Positions 34,236-47,241 of a DNA stretch of 64,000 bases are shown here, piece by piece. The notes below the pieces were generated by a model. The model did not search any database. It saw only the letters and a list, made by a program, of their open reading frames with translations, and had not been told where the DNA came from. The translations under genes were made by a program, and so were the position numbers. The stretch is from NCBI RefSeq assembly GCF_000935125.1, contig NZ_JRKI01000056.1:148562-212561 (forward strand). Direction: 5' to 3'. Within the stretch, counting starts at the first letter, position 1. The number at the start of each line of letters is the position of its first letter. The DNA comes from Streptomyces natalensis ATCC 27448. GTDB lineage: Bacteria; Actinomycetota; Actinomycetes; Streptomycetales; Streptomycetaceae.

Positions 34236-34562
34236 ATGCGTATCCGCACCACCCTCGCCGCCGCCGTCCTGTGCTCGGCGGCCGTCCTGTGTACCCCCGG
34301 CATCGCCGCCGCCGACGGGGCCCCGAGCCCCGCCGCCGCCGAACACGCCCCCGGCCCCGCCGCCGACCACGCGCCCGGCCCCGCTGCCGGCCACGCCCCC
34401 CGCACCGGCAACAACCCCGGGCCGAGCGCCGGCAGTGCCTCGGCCCCGGCCGCCGGTCCCGCCGCCGACTACTACGACGAGAGCAATACCCCGGTGTTGG
34501 GCAGCCGCCTGGCCAAGGGCCTCGGCGAAATTCTGGGCATTTCGGCGGACGGCAACTACTGA
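34236..34562 (+). CDS. Small secreted Ala/Pro-rich protein
   Basis: The 108-residue protein has a signal peptide (MRIRTTLAAAVLCSAAVLCTPGIAAADG), an Ala/Pro/Gly/His-rich middle with three degenerate repeats of the type EHAPGPAA, and a C-terminal segment TPVLGSRLAKGLGEILGI that could form an amphipathic helix. CGGAG precedes ATG 34236. It has no recognised domain. Its C-terminal architecture (disordered linker then helix after secretion) is like that of the other small secreted protein nearby, but sequence similarity is weak. Confidence 0.65.
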   Translation: MRIRTTLAAAVLCSAAVLCTPGIAAADGAPSPAAAEHAPGPAADHAPGPAAGHAPRTGNNPGPSAGSASAPAAGPAADYYDESNTPVLGSRLAKGLGEILGISADGNY

Positions 34563-34618
34563 CATGACGTCCGCATGCCTGCCGCCGCTTGCCGGGCGGC
34601 GGGTGTGCGGGCCGTGGC

Positions 34619-35866
34619 TCAGCTCTCGGGCCGTTCGGCGTCCTCGCCGGCCCGGGAGCGGTCACGCTCGGCGTGGAGCGTGCGGCGGACGCGGGCCAGG
34701 GCGCCGCGGCGGGCGCGGCCGTGGACGCGGGGGTCGTCGGTGACCTCGTAGCGCTTGACGTACGCGCCCAGGAACGCCTGGAGCGTGGCGGTGGCCGGAA
34801 TGGCGATCAGGGCGCCGACCGCGCCCATCAGGGCCGTGCCCGCGACGACCGAGCCGAAGGCGACGGCCGGGTGGATGTCCACGGTCTTGGCGGTGATCCG
34901 CGGCTGGAGCAGGTAGTTCTCGAACTGCTGGTAGATCACGACGAAGCCGAACACCCACACCGCGTACCAGGGGGCGACGGTGAACGCGATCAGGATGGGC
35001 AGCGCGCCCGCCAGATAGGTGCCGATGGTCGGTATGAACTGCGAGACCAGGCCGACCCACATGCCGAGCGCCGGGGCGTAGGGGACGCCCAGGATCTCCA
35101 GCAGGACGTAGTGCGCGACACCGGAGAACAGCGCCATCAGCCCGCGGGAGTAGAGATAGCCGCCGGTCTTGGCCACCGCGATCTCCCAGGCGCGCAGCAC
35201 CTCCGTCTGGCGCCTCGGCGGCAGCACGGAGCACAGCGCGCGGCGCAGCCGGGGGCCGTCGGCTGCGAAGTAGAACGAGAACAGCGCCACCGAGAGCAGG
35301 TTGAACAGGCTGCCGAGGACCTGCGCGGAGACGGCGAGGACGTTGTTGGCACTGTCCTGGACGTACTTTTGCAGCCAGTCGGACCGCAGCAGGTTGTTCT
35401 GCACCTCGAGCCGGGAGAGGTGGGTGTGGAACGTGCTGTTCAGCCAGCTGATGACGGAGTCCAGATACTGCGGGAACTCCTCCACCATCTTGGCGATCTG
35501 GCCGGCGAGCATTGAACCCAGGAGCGCGAAGAAACCGGCCGCGCCGACGAGGATGCCGAAGAAGACGGCGGCAGTGGCCACCCCGCGCCGCACCCCGCGC
35601 GCCGCCATCCAGTCGACGGCCGGCTCGACGGCCAGCGCGAGGAAGAACGCGATCAGAATGTTCAGCAGCAGCGTGATCAGCTGGTGGAAGCCCCAGGTGG
35701 CGAGCTGGAAGCAGGCCACCAGGGCGAGCGCGAGCACCATGGCGCGCGGCAGCCAGCGCGGCATCCGCGCATCGGCCCAGGCCCCGGCACCGCCGGCGGA
35801 ACGTTCGCCGGGGCGCGGGTCGGGGCGCGGGTCGTCGCTGCTGGTGATCTCATCTGTCGCGGGCAC
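34619..35866 (-). CDS. AI-2E family transporter (PerM-like)
   Basis: The 415-residue membrane protein has the AI-2E/PerM layout: seven or eight transmembrane segments with a large central soluble region (about residues 110-200) and the conserved VGLVSQFIPTIGTYLAGALP and FVVIYQQFENYLLQPRI segments. The family includes exporters and sodium/proton antiporters, so the substrate is open. GTG 35866 starts the homologous region (PATDEITSSDD). The N-terminal 35 residues are hydrophilic; the C-terminus is basic. Confidence 0.88.
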   Translation of the reverse strand: MPATDEITSSDDPRPDPRPGERSAGGAGAWADARMPRWLPRAMVLALALVACFQLATWGFHQLITLLLNILIAFFLALAVEPAVDWMAARGVRRGVATAAVFFGILVGAAGFFALLGSMLAGQIAKMVEEFPQYLDSVISWLNSTFHTHLSRLEVQNNLLRSDWLQKYVQDSANNVLAVSAQVLGSLFNLLSVALFSFYFAADGPRLRRALCSVLPPRRQTEVLRAWEIAVAKTGGYLYSRGLMALFSGVAHYVLLEILGVPYAPALGMWVGLVSQFIPTIGTYLAGALPILIAFTVAPWYAVWVFGFVVIYQQFENYLLQPRITAKTVDIHPAVAFGSVVAGTALMGAVGALIAIPATATLQAFLGAYVKRYEVTDDPRVHGRARRGALARVRRTLHAERDRSRAGEDAERPES

Positions 35867-35949
35867 CCAGCCAGTGTCGCGCACGCCACCGACAGCTCCG
35901 GCCCAGCCCAGCACTCCGGCCCCGCGCCGGGCGGTGCCGGCAGCGGGCC

Positions 35950-36144
35950 TCACTGCTTGTCGTAGGGGACCTCCATGGTGGCGCAGACCACCCGCCACAC
36001 CTCTTTGGCGCTCCACCCGGCGTCCAGCGCCTCGTGGACGGTCCGGCCGCCGAGGCCGGACATCACATGGTCACGCGCGAAGGAATCGGCGTACGCCGCA
36101 CCGAAGTGATCCGCCATCCGCTGCCAGAAGACCGTCAACCGCAT
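35950..36144 (-). CDS. DUF3046 small protein
   Basis: The 64-residue protein MRLTVFWQRMADHFG...VPYDKQ is a typical DUF3046 member, a small actinobacterial family of unknown function encoded near recA. It is complete, with ATG 36144. It is upstream of the AI-2E transporter on the same strand and divergent from the next gene. Confidence 0.88.
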   Translation of the reverse strand: MRLTVFWQRMADHFGAAYADSFARDHVMSGLGGRTVHEALDAGWSAKEVWRVVCATMEVPYDKQ

Positions 36145-36222
36145 GCCCTCAGTATCCCGCCCTGGGAGGGCAGCCGGGCACGAGCCGGGGTCACCGGGGG
36201 ACATCGGCCCTACGGTCGTGCC

Positions 36223-37146
36223 ATGGCCGAAAACGTGAGCCCCACGCCGACCCCTCTGGCACGCGCCGAGCGCTTCATCTGGCTGACCGCCCGGGTGCTG
36301 GAGCAGCGGCTCTTCGAGTACCACTTCCTGGGCGGCGGGGCGGATGCGGTGCAGACCGCACTCAACGCGTACCGCAACGACGACGACGGCTACGGGCACG
36401 CGCTGGAGCCGGATCTGCGCGGCCCGGTCAGCCAGCCGCTGCACGTCGCGCACGCCCTGAAGGTCCTGGACCGCATCGGGCGCTGCGACGGCCGCGAGGT
36501 GGAGCAGATCTGCCGCTATCTGACGCGGATCTCGACACCGCAGGGCGCGCTGCCCGCGCTGCATCCGTCGCTGCGCGGGTATCCGGCCGCGCCGTGGATC
36601 CCGGTGGCCGACGATCCACCCAGCGCGCTGCTGTCCACCGGGCCGGTGGTGGGCGTGCTGCACCGCAACGAGGTGTGGCACGCCTGGCTGTTCCGGGCCA
36701 CGGACTTCTGCTGGGCGGCGGTGGAGTCCCTGGGGGAGACCCATCCCTACGAGGTCGAGGCGGCGGTGGCCTTCCTGGACGGCGCCCCGGACCGGCCGCG
36801 GGCGGCCGCGGCGGCGCAGCGGCTGGGCACGCTCGTACGGCAGCGCGGGCTGGTGCTGCTGGACCCGGAGCGGGCGGCGGAGGTCCCGGTGGCGCCCGGG
36901 TACGCCCCCGGGGAGCACCATCTGGCGTACGACTTCGCGCCGTCGCCCGACTCGCTGGCCCGCCAGTGGTTCAGCGATGCGGAGATGGACCGTTCGCTGG
37001 ACCACCTCGCCGCGCTCCAGGGGGAGGACGGCGGCTGGCCCATCAGCTGGCGGGCGTGGGCACCGGGGACCGCCCTGGAGGGCCGTCCCATGGTGACGCT
37101 GGAGGCGCTGCTGACCCTGCGGACGTACGGCCGCCCCCTCGGCTGA
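36223..37146 (+). CDS. Prenyltransferase/squalene-oxidase-repeat-like protein
   Basis: The 307-residue protein resembles conserved Streptomyces proteins with alpha/alpha-barrel repeats of the terpene-cyclase/prenyltransferase type: NDDDGYGHALEPDLRGPVSQPLHVAHALKVLD near residue 45 and LDHLAALQGEDGGWPISW near residue 270 carry the QxxDGxW-like motif. The DxDD catalytic motif of cyclases is absent, so a non-catalytic or different role is likely. ATG 36223. It is flanked by DUF3046 (divergent) and azlD (convergent). Confidence 0.75.
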   Translation: MAENVSPTPTPLARAERFIWLTARVLEQRLFEYHFLGGGADAVQTALNAYRNDDDGYGHALEPDLRGPVSQPLHVAHALKVLDRIGRCDGREVEQICRYLTRISTPQGALPALHPSLRGYPAAPWIPVADDPPSALLSTGPVVGVLHRNEVWHAWLFRATDFCWAAVESLGETHPYEVEAAVAFLDGAPDRPRAAAAAQRLGTLVRQRGLVLLDPERAAEVPVAPGYAPGEHHLAYDFAPSPDSLARQWFSDAEMDRSLDHLAALQGEDGGWPISWRAWAPGTALEGRPMVTLEALLTLRTYGRPLG

Positions 37147-37173
37147 CCCGGGTGCGGGCCCTCCCCGGGGACG

Positions 37174-37491
37174 TCACCCGCCCAGGGCCCGCACTCCGGC
37201 GGCGACCACCACCGCGACGCCGACCACCAGGAGGAACGGCGCCCGCAGGACGAGCGCGACGGCCGCGGCGGCCACTCCGGCGGCGCGGGCGTCGAGCACC
37301 AGGTGCCCGCCGTCGCCGAAGGTCTCCTGAGCGGTGAGCGCGGCGAGCAGGGCCACCGGGAGCAGCGCGGCCAGCCGTTTGACGAGCGGGCGCTCCAGGA
37401 CGCCGGCGGGTGCCGCCAGGCCGAGGTACTTGACCAGATAGCAGCCGACGGCGGTGACGCCGATGGCGATCCAGACGTTCAGCGGGTTCAT
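37174..37491 (-). CDS. azlD: AzlD-type branched-chain amino acid export subunit
   Basis: The 105-residue protein has four hydrophobic segments and the AzlD pattern (NVWIAIGVTAVGCYLVKYLG, VLERPLVKRLAALLPVALLAALTAQE). It is the small partner of AzlC in exporting branched-chain amino acids. Its ATG overlaps the azlC stop codon as ATGA, so the two are translationally coupled. Confidence 0.88.
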   Translation of the reverse strand: MNPLNVWIAIGVTAVGCYLVKYLGLAAPAGVLERPLVKRLAALLPVALLAALTAQETFGDGGHLVLDARAAGVAAAAVALVLRAPFLLVVGVAVVVAAGVRALGG

Positions 37492-38261
37492 CGCCGTTCC
37501 TCCCGGTCGTCGGTGGTGCGGGCGGCCGTCCCGGTGGCGCGGGCGCGCCGCCCCTGGACGAGGAGGACCGCGGGGGCGGCGAGCGCCGAGACGAGCACCG
37601 GTACGCCCGCGGGCAGCACCGGCAGCGTCACCAGGAGCAGCAGCACCGCCAGGCCCGCGGCGGCCCGTTCGACGGCCGTGGTGAGCATCGGTGCGAGCAG
37701 CGCCAGGAAGACGGCGGGGCCGGCCGCGTCCAGGCCCCAGGCGGCGGTGTCGCCGAGCGCCTCGGCCCCCAGGGCGCCGCCGAGGGTGGTGAGGTTCCAC
37801 AGTGCGTACAGGCTCAGCCCGGTGACGGTGAAGCCCAGGCGGGCGCTGCGCCGGTCGGACTGGGCCAGGGTGACGGCGGTGGTCTCGTCGATGACCCAGT
37901 GGGCGGCGAGCGGCCGGACACCGGCCCGCAGGTCCAGGAGGGCGGAGAGCCGCAGCCCGTAGAAGGCGTTGCGGACGCCCAGGAAGAAGGCTCCGGCGGC
38001 CGCGGTCAACGGGCTGCCGCCCGCGGCGAGCGCGCCCACCAGGGCGAACTGTGAGGCCCCGGTGAACACCAGGAGGCTGAGCGCGCAGGTCTGCAGGACG
38101 GTGAGCCCGGCTCCGGCCGAGGTCACGCCGAAGGCGAAGCCGGAGAGGCCGACGGCGATGCCGACGCCGAGGGCGTCGCGGATGACGGCGGAGTCCGGTC
38201 GGACGGGCGGGCCGGCGGATACGGCCCGCCCGGGGGCGGGTATCTGGGTCTGTTCTGGCAC
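37488..38261 (-). CDS. azlC: AzlC-type branched-chain amino acid exporter
   Basis: The 257-residue protein is an AzlC family permease with six to eight membrane segments, containing FTGASQFALVGALAAGGSP and LGVRNAFYGLRLS, both diagnostic. It works with AzlD to export leucine, isoleucine and valine or analogues. It starts 10 bases after the AraC regulator stop codon, so all three genes form one operon. Confidence 0.9.
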   Translation of the reverse strand: MPEQTQIPAPGRAVSAGPPVRPDSAVIRDALGVGIAVGLSGFAFGVTSAGAGLTVLQTCALSLLVFTGASQFALVGALAAGGSPLTAAAGAFFLGVRNAFYGLRLSALLDLRAGVRPLAAHWVIDETTAVTLAQSDRRSARLGFTVTGLSLYALWNLTTLGGALGAEALGDTAAWGLDAAGPAVFLALLAPMLTTAVERAAAGLAVLLLLVTLPVLPAGVPVLVSALAAPAVLLVQGRRARATGTAARTTDDREERR

Positions 38262-38271
38262 GTCCCGGACG

Positions 38272-39210
38272 CTACGGGGCGGTGCCTTCGGGGTCTTGTA
38301 CGTTATTGCGCCGCCGGTCGTACGCGCGCTCCCGGCGGTACGCCCCGGGCGGCACCCCGACGATGCGGGTGAAGTGCCGGTTGAGATGGGGCTGGTCGGT
38401 GAACCCGACGTCGACGGCGGCCTCGGCGGGCGGGGTGCCCGCCTCCAGGAGAAGCCGGGCGCGGCGCACCCGGGCGTCGGTGAGCCAGGTGTGCGGGGGC
38501 ATCCCGTAGGCGTCCTTGAAGGCCCGCAGCAGCGCGAACGGGCCGGTGCCCAGCTCCTTGGCGAGCTGTTCCAGGGAGGGCGGGTCGGCCATCCGCGCGT
38601 GCAGGAGGACCTTGGCGCGGGCGGCGGTGCGGGCCCCCGCGCTGCGGGGAGCGCGGACCGGCAGCGGGCCTCCGTAGCAACGCAGCAGCCGGGCGAGGGC
38701 CACGCGCAGCAGGGTGTCGGCGGCGAGGGCCTGGCCGGCCTCGGCGGCCCGGTGGATCTCGGTGATCATGCGGCCCAGGTGCGGGTCCTGGGTGACGGTC
38801 TCGGCGAAGCCCGCGGTGCCGCGCAGGGCGGTGGTCTCCCCGGCGATCTCGGCGACGAGGGCGGCCGACGGGTAGAGCGTGGCGTAGGCCCAGCCCTCGG
38901 GGGTGCCGGCCCGCGCGGTGTGGGCGACCTCCGGATTGATCATCATGACCTCGCCGGGTCCCGTACGGACGGAGCCGTGCGGGAAACCGACCTCCTCGAC
39001 GCCGTGGGTGACCGCGGCGATGACGTACCCGTCGTGGGCGTGGCGGGGGAAGGCGTGCCGTACGTAGCGGGCGCACAGCAGGTCGAGGCCGGGCAGTTCG
39101 GCGTGCCGCCAGTGGCGGGCCCATTCGCCGCGGGCCCGCGGCGCGACGTCCGGGCCGGCGTTTCGGGCTCCGGCCGTGGCCGCTGCGCCGTCCCCGCTCC
39201 CCGTGATCAT
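38272..39210 (-). CDS. AraC-family transcriptional regulator
   Basis: The 312-residue regulator has an N-terminal cupin-like AraC sensor domain (HAFPRHAHDGYVIAAVTHGVEE, then GEVMMINPEVAHTA) and a C-terminal double helix-turn-helix (about residues 205-300; LEQLAKELGTGPFALLRAFKDAYG and VGFTDQPHLNRHFTRIVGVPPGAYRR). It is the first gene of the azlCD operon and presumably regulates it in response to an amino acid. The start is taken at ATG 39210, but no strong ribosome site was seen. It is divergent from lhr. Confidence 0.9.
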   Translation of the reverse strand: MITGSGDGAAATAGARNAGPDVAPRARGEWARHWRHAELPGLDLLCARYVRHAFPRHAHDGYVIAAVTHGVEEVGFPHGSVRTGPGEVMMINPEVAHTARAGTPEGWAYATLYPSAALVAEIAGETTALRGTAGFAETVTQDPHLGRMITEIHRAAEAGQALAADTLLRVALARLLRCYGGPLPVRAPRSAGARTAARAKVLLHARMADPPSLEQLAKELGTGPFALLRAFKDAYGMPPHTWLTDARVRRARLLLEAGTPPAEAAVDVGFTDQPHLNRHFTRIVGVPPGAYRRERAYDRRRNNVQDPEGTAP

Positions 39211-39292
39211 GCGTCCATTCTGCGCCCCGGCGGCGGCCGGGCACAGCCGCCGGATCCCGCTCGCGGCCGCATTGTCAGTGGTGCGGTGCACG

Positions 39293-44065
<4,773 letters not shown>

Positions 44066-44127
44066 GCGCGCCAGGGAGAGCAGCGGGGTGAGGGCGCCGG
44101 GGCCGGCGCGGGCGGCATGATGGTCCC

Positions 44128-44934
44128 ATGCCCGAAGGCGACACCGTCTGGCGTCTGGCCCAGCGGCTGGACGACGCCCTGGCCGACAGCCCGCTGACCC
44201 GCTGCGACCTGCGCGTTCCCCGGCTCGCCACGGTGGATCTGACCGGCCGCGCGGTACGGGAGGTGCTCCCCCGCGGCAAGCATCTCCTCACCCGTATCGA
44301 GGGCGGGCTGACCCTGCACTCCCATCTGCGGATGGACGGCTCCTGGAAGATCTACGCCCCCGACGAGCGCTGGCGCGGCGGCCCCGCCCACCAGATCCGC
44401 GCCGTCCTGGGCACCGCGGGGCACACCGCCGTCGGCTACCGCCTGCCCGTCCTTGACCTGCTGCGCACCGCCGAGGAGTCCCGCGTCGTCGGCCATCTGG
44501 GCCCCGATCTGCTCGGCCCCGACTGGGACCCGGCCGAGGCCCTGCGCCGCCTGCTCGCCGACCCGGCGCGCCCCCTGGGCGACGCCCTGCTCGACCAGCG
44601 GAATCTCGCCGGGATCGGCAATGTCTACAAGTCCGAGCTGTGTTTTCTGCTGCGCGCGTCCCCCTGGCTGCCCGTGGGCGAGCTGCCCGACCCGGAACGC
44701 GCCCCGGCGCTCGCCAAGAAGCTCCTGGAGGCCAACAAGCGCCGTCCCGCCCGGATCACCACCCCCAGCGCCCGGCCCGACCGCCGGCTGTGGGTCTACG
44801 GCCGCGGCGGCCGCCCCTGCCCCCGTTGCGGCACTCCCGTACGCATCACCGGCCACGAACCCGCCGCGGCCCAGGGCCCGTCGGGCGACGAGCGCATCAC
44901 CTACTGGTGTCCGGTCTGCCAGCCCGCACCGTAG
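44128..44934 (+). CDS. Fpg/Nei-family DNA glycosylase (endonuclease VIII type)
   Basis: The 268-residue enzyme removes oxidised bases and nicks the site. The mature N-terminus PEGDT gives catalytic Pro2 and Glu3; Lys51 lies in the beta-hairpin (RGKHLL). The helix-two-turn-helix contains QRNLAGIGNVYKSE, and the zinc finger cysteines are Cys231, Cys234, Cys261 and Cys264. This is the Nei2 subgroup. It lies 62 bases downstream of lhr and is likely co-transcribed with it as a repair operon. Confidence 0.93.
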   Translation: MPEGDTVWRLAQRLDDALADSPLTRCDLRVPRLATVDLTGRAVREVLPRGKHLLTRIEGGLTLHSHLRMDGSWKIYAPDERWRGGPAHQIRAVLGTAGHTAVGYRLPVLDLLRTAEESRVVGHLGPDLLGPDWDPAEALRRLLADPARPLGDALLDQRNLAGIGNVYKSELCFLLRASPWLPVGELPDPERAPALAKKLLEANKRRPARITTPSARPDRRLWVYGRGGRPCPRCGTPVRITGHEPAAAQGPSGDERITYWCPVCQPAP

Positions 44935-44982
44935 GGCCGGCACCTGCCACCGCCCTTGGCCCGGCGCACGATTGACGCCCCG

Positions 44983-45303
44983 TCAGCTGTCGCGGCGCCG
45001 CCGCCACGCCCTGGCGACCGCCGCCCCCGCCCCCTTCGCCTTCGCCCCGAACTTCTCTGCGACCCCCGCCGCACCTTTCCCCCGGCCCACCCAGGGCACA
45101 CAGTGCACGGGCAACAGGCTCAGCCCCCAGCCGCCCATCACCACCGCCCCCTCGACCGTCCCGGCCGCCTGCGGCTCCAGCGTCAGCCGGAGCGCGGCCC
45201 ACCACCACAGGGCCCCGCCGAGGGCCCCGGCTATCCGGCGGCCGGGGACGACCCCGGGACGCCGGCCGCCCGCCACGCGGGACGCACCGCCATGCCACGC
45301 CAT
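44983..45303 (-). CDS. Hypothetical small membrane-associated protein
   Basis: The 106-residue protein starts at ATG 45303, which has GGGAGG six bases upstream. The middle reads GALGGALWWWAALRLTLEP and EGAVVMGGWGLSLLPVHCVP, two hydrophobic stretches that probably enter the membrane, followed by a basic C-terminus ending RRRRDS. No domain is recognised. It converges with the Nei gene and lies downstream of the dps-like gene on the same strand, after a 195-base gap in which I see no gene. Confidence 0.6.
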   Translation of the reverse strand: MAWHGGASRVAGGRRPGVVPGRRIAGALGGALWWWAALRLTLEPQAAGTVEGAVVMGGWGLSLLPVHCVPWVGRGKGAAGVAEKFGAKAKGAGAAVARAWRRRRDS

Positions 45304-45498
45304 CGCTAGCCTCCCTCGCCCGACGCTAGAGGGGCCTGCGGCCGGACGGGAGGGCGCACCGGTGTGCACGCGGGGCGCGGGCGGATATGCCACGCCGGAC
45401 CCCGCCCGCCGCGACGGCCGGGAACGCCGGCGGAACCGGGAATTCCGGCCGTATGACACCCGCTCCCCGGGCCGCGGAGGCCGCCGGGGCGGCGCCGC

Positions 45499-45969
45499 TC
45501 ACCGCGACTCCGCCTGGAACATCCAGTGGTGTTTCTCCAGCTCGGCGGTCAGCCCGATGAGGATGTCCTGGCTGACCGGATCGGGCTCCGCGGTGGCCGC
45601 GATCCGCTCCCGCATCCGCCCGATGACCGCCGCCAGGGCCGTCACCAGCATCCGCACGACCTCGCCGTCGTCGATCCAGCCGTCCTGGACCTCGCCGATC
45701 CCGCTGGTCTTGGCGACCGTCGAGGCCCGTCCGTCGGGCGGGACCCCGATCGCCGAGGCCCGCTCGGCGACGGTGTCGGCGTGCCGGCGCGCGGTGTCCA
45801 CGACCTCGTCGAGCTGGAGGTGTACGGAGCGGAAGCGCGGGCCGACGACGTTCCAGTGCACCTGCTTGGAGATCAGGGAGAGATCCACCAGGTCGACCAG
45901 GGCGCCCTGGAGGGCGTTCCCGACCAGGGTGCGGTCGCCATCGGACAGCGGGCTGTTGACCACGGACAT
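45499..45969 (-). CDS. Dps-family ferritin-like protein
   Basis: The 156-residue protein is a Dps/mini-ferritin: SKQVHWNVVGPRFRSVHLQLDEV provides the ferroxidase ligands His38, His50 and Asp54 from one subunit, and HADTVAERASAIG provides Asp65 and Glu69 from its partner. Dps protects DNA by oxidising iron with peroxide and storing it. AGGAG is placed before ATG 45969. A longer in-frame start exists upstream but lacks a better ribosome site. Confidence 0.9.
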   Translation of the reverse strand: MSVVNSPLSDGDRTLVGNALQGALVDLVDLSLISKQVHWNVVGPRFRSVHLQLDEVVDTARRHADTVAERASAIGVPPDGRASTVAKTSGIGEVQDGWIDDGEVVRMLVTALAAVIGRMRERIAATAEPDPVSQDILIGLTAELEKHHWMFQAESR

Positions 45970-46117
45970 CCGGCTGCTCCTGTTCGCGCGTGACTTCGGC
46001 CCTTCGGGGCTGCGCCCCTTTTGATCCGTTTCGTCCATCGTATAAATGATCGGGACCTTCGGGGCAGGTGAAGGGGGCCGGCCGGGGCCCGCCGCAGGCC
46101 GCGCAGGCAGCACAAAA

Positions 46118-46143
46118 CCCCGGTCAGTCGCTGGTGACCGGGG
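46118..46143 (-). terminator. Rho-independent terminator downstream of clgR
   Basis: CCCCGGTC (46118-46125) and GACCGGGG (46136-46143) form a perfect stem flanked by AAAA on one side and CTTTT on the other. On the minus strand the stem is followed by TTTTG, which fits intrinsic termination after clgR; the A/T flanks could also work in the opposite direction. Confidence 0.8.
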
Positions 46144-46153
46144 CTTTTGCGGA

Positions 46154-46214
46154 CGTACGGACGACCGTGGGCGTCCGTACGCGGAAGAACGAACGGGGTG
46201 GATCCGCGATCCAC
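46154..46214. repeat. Two further inverted repeats in the clgR 3' region
   Basis: CGTACGGACG (46154-46163) pairs with CGTCCGTACG (46172-46181), and GTGGATC (46198-46204) pairs with GATCCAC (46208-46214). Together with the terminator they give three successive hairpins between the clgR stop codon and the dps gene. Confidence 0.75.
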
Positions 46215-46226
46215 ACACCTGGGGTG

Positions 46227-46610
46227 TCAGGCCGCGACGACATCCACGACGTCGGCCGGGGACTTGATCGTCACACGGTCCTCCGGCACACCTGCCAGAG
46301 ACGCGACGGACACCGAATTGAGCTTCGGCCGCACCGGTGCCGGTACCGGGTCGCTCGCGGCCGCGGACGCTGCCAGCTCGGCGAGCGCCAGCTCATCACT
46401 GACCTCGCGCATCAGCTCTGACATGCGCACATCCAGCGCGTCACAGATCGCCGAGAGCAGCTCGGAGGACGCCTCCTTCTGCCCACGCTCCACCTCGGAC
46501 AAATAGCCGAGCGACACCCGGGCGGAGGAAGAGACCTCGCGCAGGGTGCGGCCCTGGCGCTGACGCTGTCGACGCAGCACGTCACCCAGCAGGCGACGAA
46601 GCAGAATCAT
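46227..46610 (-). CDS. clgR: XRE-family regulator ClgR (Clp/protease gene activator)
   Basis: The 127-residue protein has a Cro/C1-type helix-turn-helix (about residues 8-62; TLREVSSSARVSLGYLSEVERGQKEASSELL) that is nearly invariant in actinobacterial ClgR. It activates clpP, clpC and lon-type genes. The C-terminus ends VVAA, consistent with the known degradation of ClgR by ClpP through its last alanines. Its place near cinA and pgsA matches the position of clgR in other actinobacteria. GAGGGAG lies upstream of ATG 46610. Confidence 0.9.
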   Translation of the reverse strand: MILLRRLLGDVLRRQRQRQGRTLREVSSSARVSLGYLSEVERGQKEASSELLSAICDALDVRMSELMREVSDELALAELAASAAASDPVPAPVRPKLNSVSVASLAGVPEDRVTIKSPADVVDVVAA

Positions 46611-46704
46611 CGCTGGCTCCCTCCTCGGACCTCGGATCCGGATCCTTCTCGCCCCACCGTACCGCCTCGACCCCTGGCCGTGCCGGGCGTGAGTTCGTGT
46701 TCAC

Positions 46705-47241
46705 TCAGGGCTGCAAACATCCATTCCCCCCGCGTTGTTCCGTATCCTGTGCCGCACATTTTTCTGCCAGTTCGCTCAACAACAGGGCGAGCGCAGCCTG
46801 GACGGTGTCCACGCGAATGCGGTCCCGGTCCCCGTCCAGCGCCAGCCGGCGCACCCCGCCGCGGCCGTCCGGCCCCTCGACCGCCACGAAGACGGTGCCC
46901 ACGGGCTGTCCGTCCTGGGGATCGGGCCCGGCGACCCCGGTGGTCGCCACGCCCCAGTCGGCGCCCAGGACCCGCCGTACGCCGCTCGCCATCTGCCGGG
47001 CAACCTCGGCGTCGACGGCCCCACAGGCGGCCAGCAGCGCGCCGTCCACCCCCAGCACATCCCGCTTGAGGTCGGTCGCATACGCCGTCACCGAGCCCCG
47101 CAGCACCCGCGAGGCCCCGGGGACGCCGGTCAGCGCGCCCGCCACCAGACCACCGGTCAGCGATTCGGCCACCGCCAGGCTCTGCCCACGGCCGGCGAGC
47201 GCCTCGAGCGCCCCGGCCGCCGCAGACCCCGGCCCGGTCAC
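46705..47241 (-). CDS. CinA-type nicotinamide-nucleotide amidase
   Basis: The 178-residue protein is the C-terminal CinA (PncC) domain alone, without the N-terminal molybdopterin-like domain. Characteristic segments are AVAESLTGGLVAGALTGVPGAS, RGSVTAYATDLKRDVLGV and GVATTGVAGPDPQDGQPVGTVFVAV. It deamidates NMN to nicotinic acid mononucleotide in pyridine-nucleotide salvage. GTG 47241 overlaps the pgsA stop as GTGA, so the gene is coupled to pgsA. Confidence 0.9.
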   Translation of the reverse strand: MTGPGSAAAGALEALAGRGQSLAVAESLTGGLVAGALTGVPGASRVLRGSVTAYATDLKRDVLGVDGALLAACGAVDAEVARQMASGVRRVLGADWGVATTGVAGPDPQDGQPVGTVFVAVEGPDGRGGVRRLALDGDRDRIRVDTVQAALALLLSELAEKCAAQDTEQRGGNGCLQP

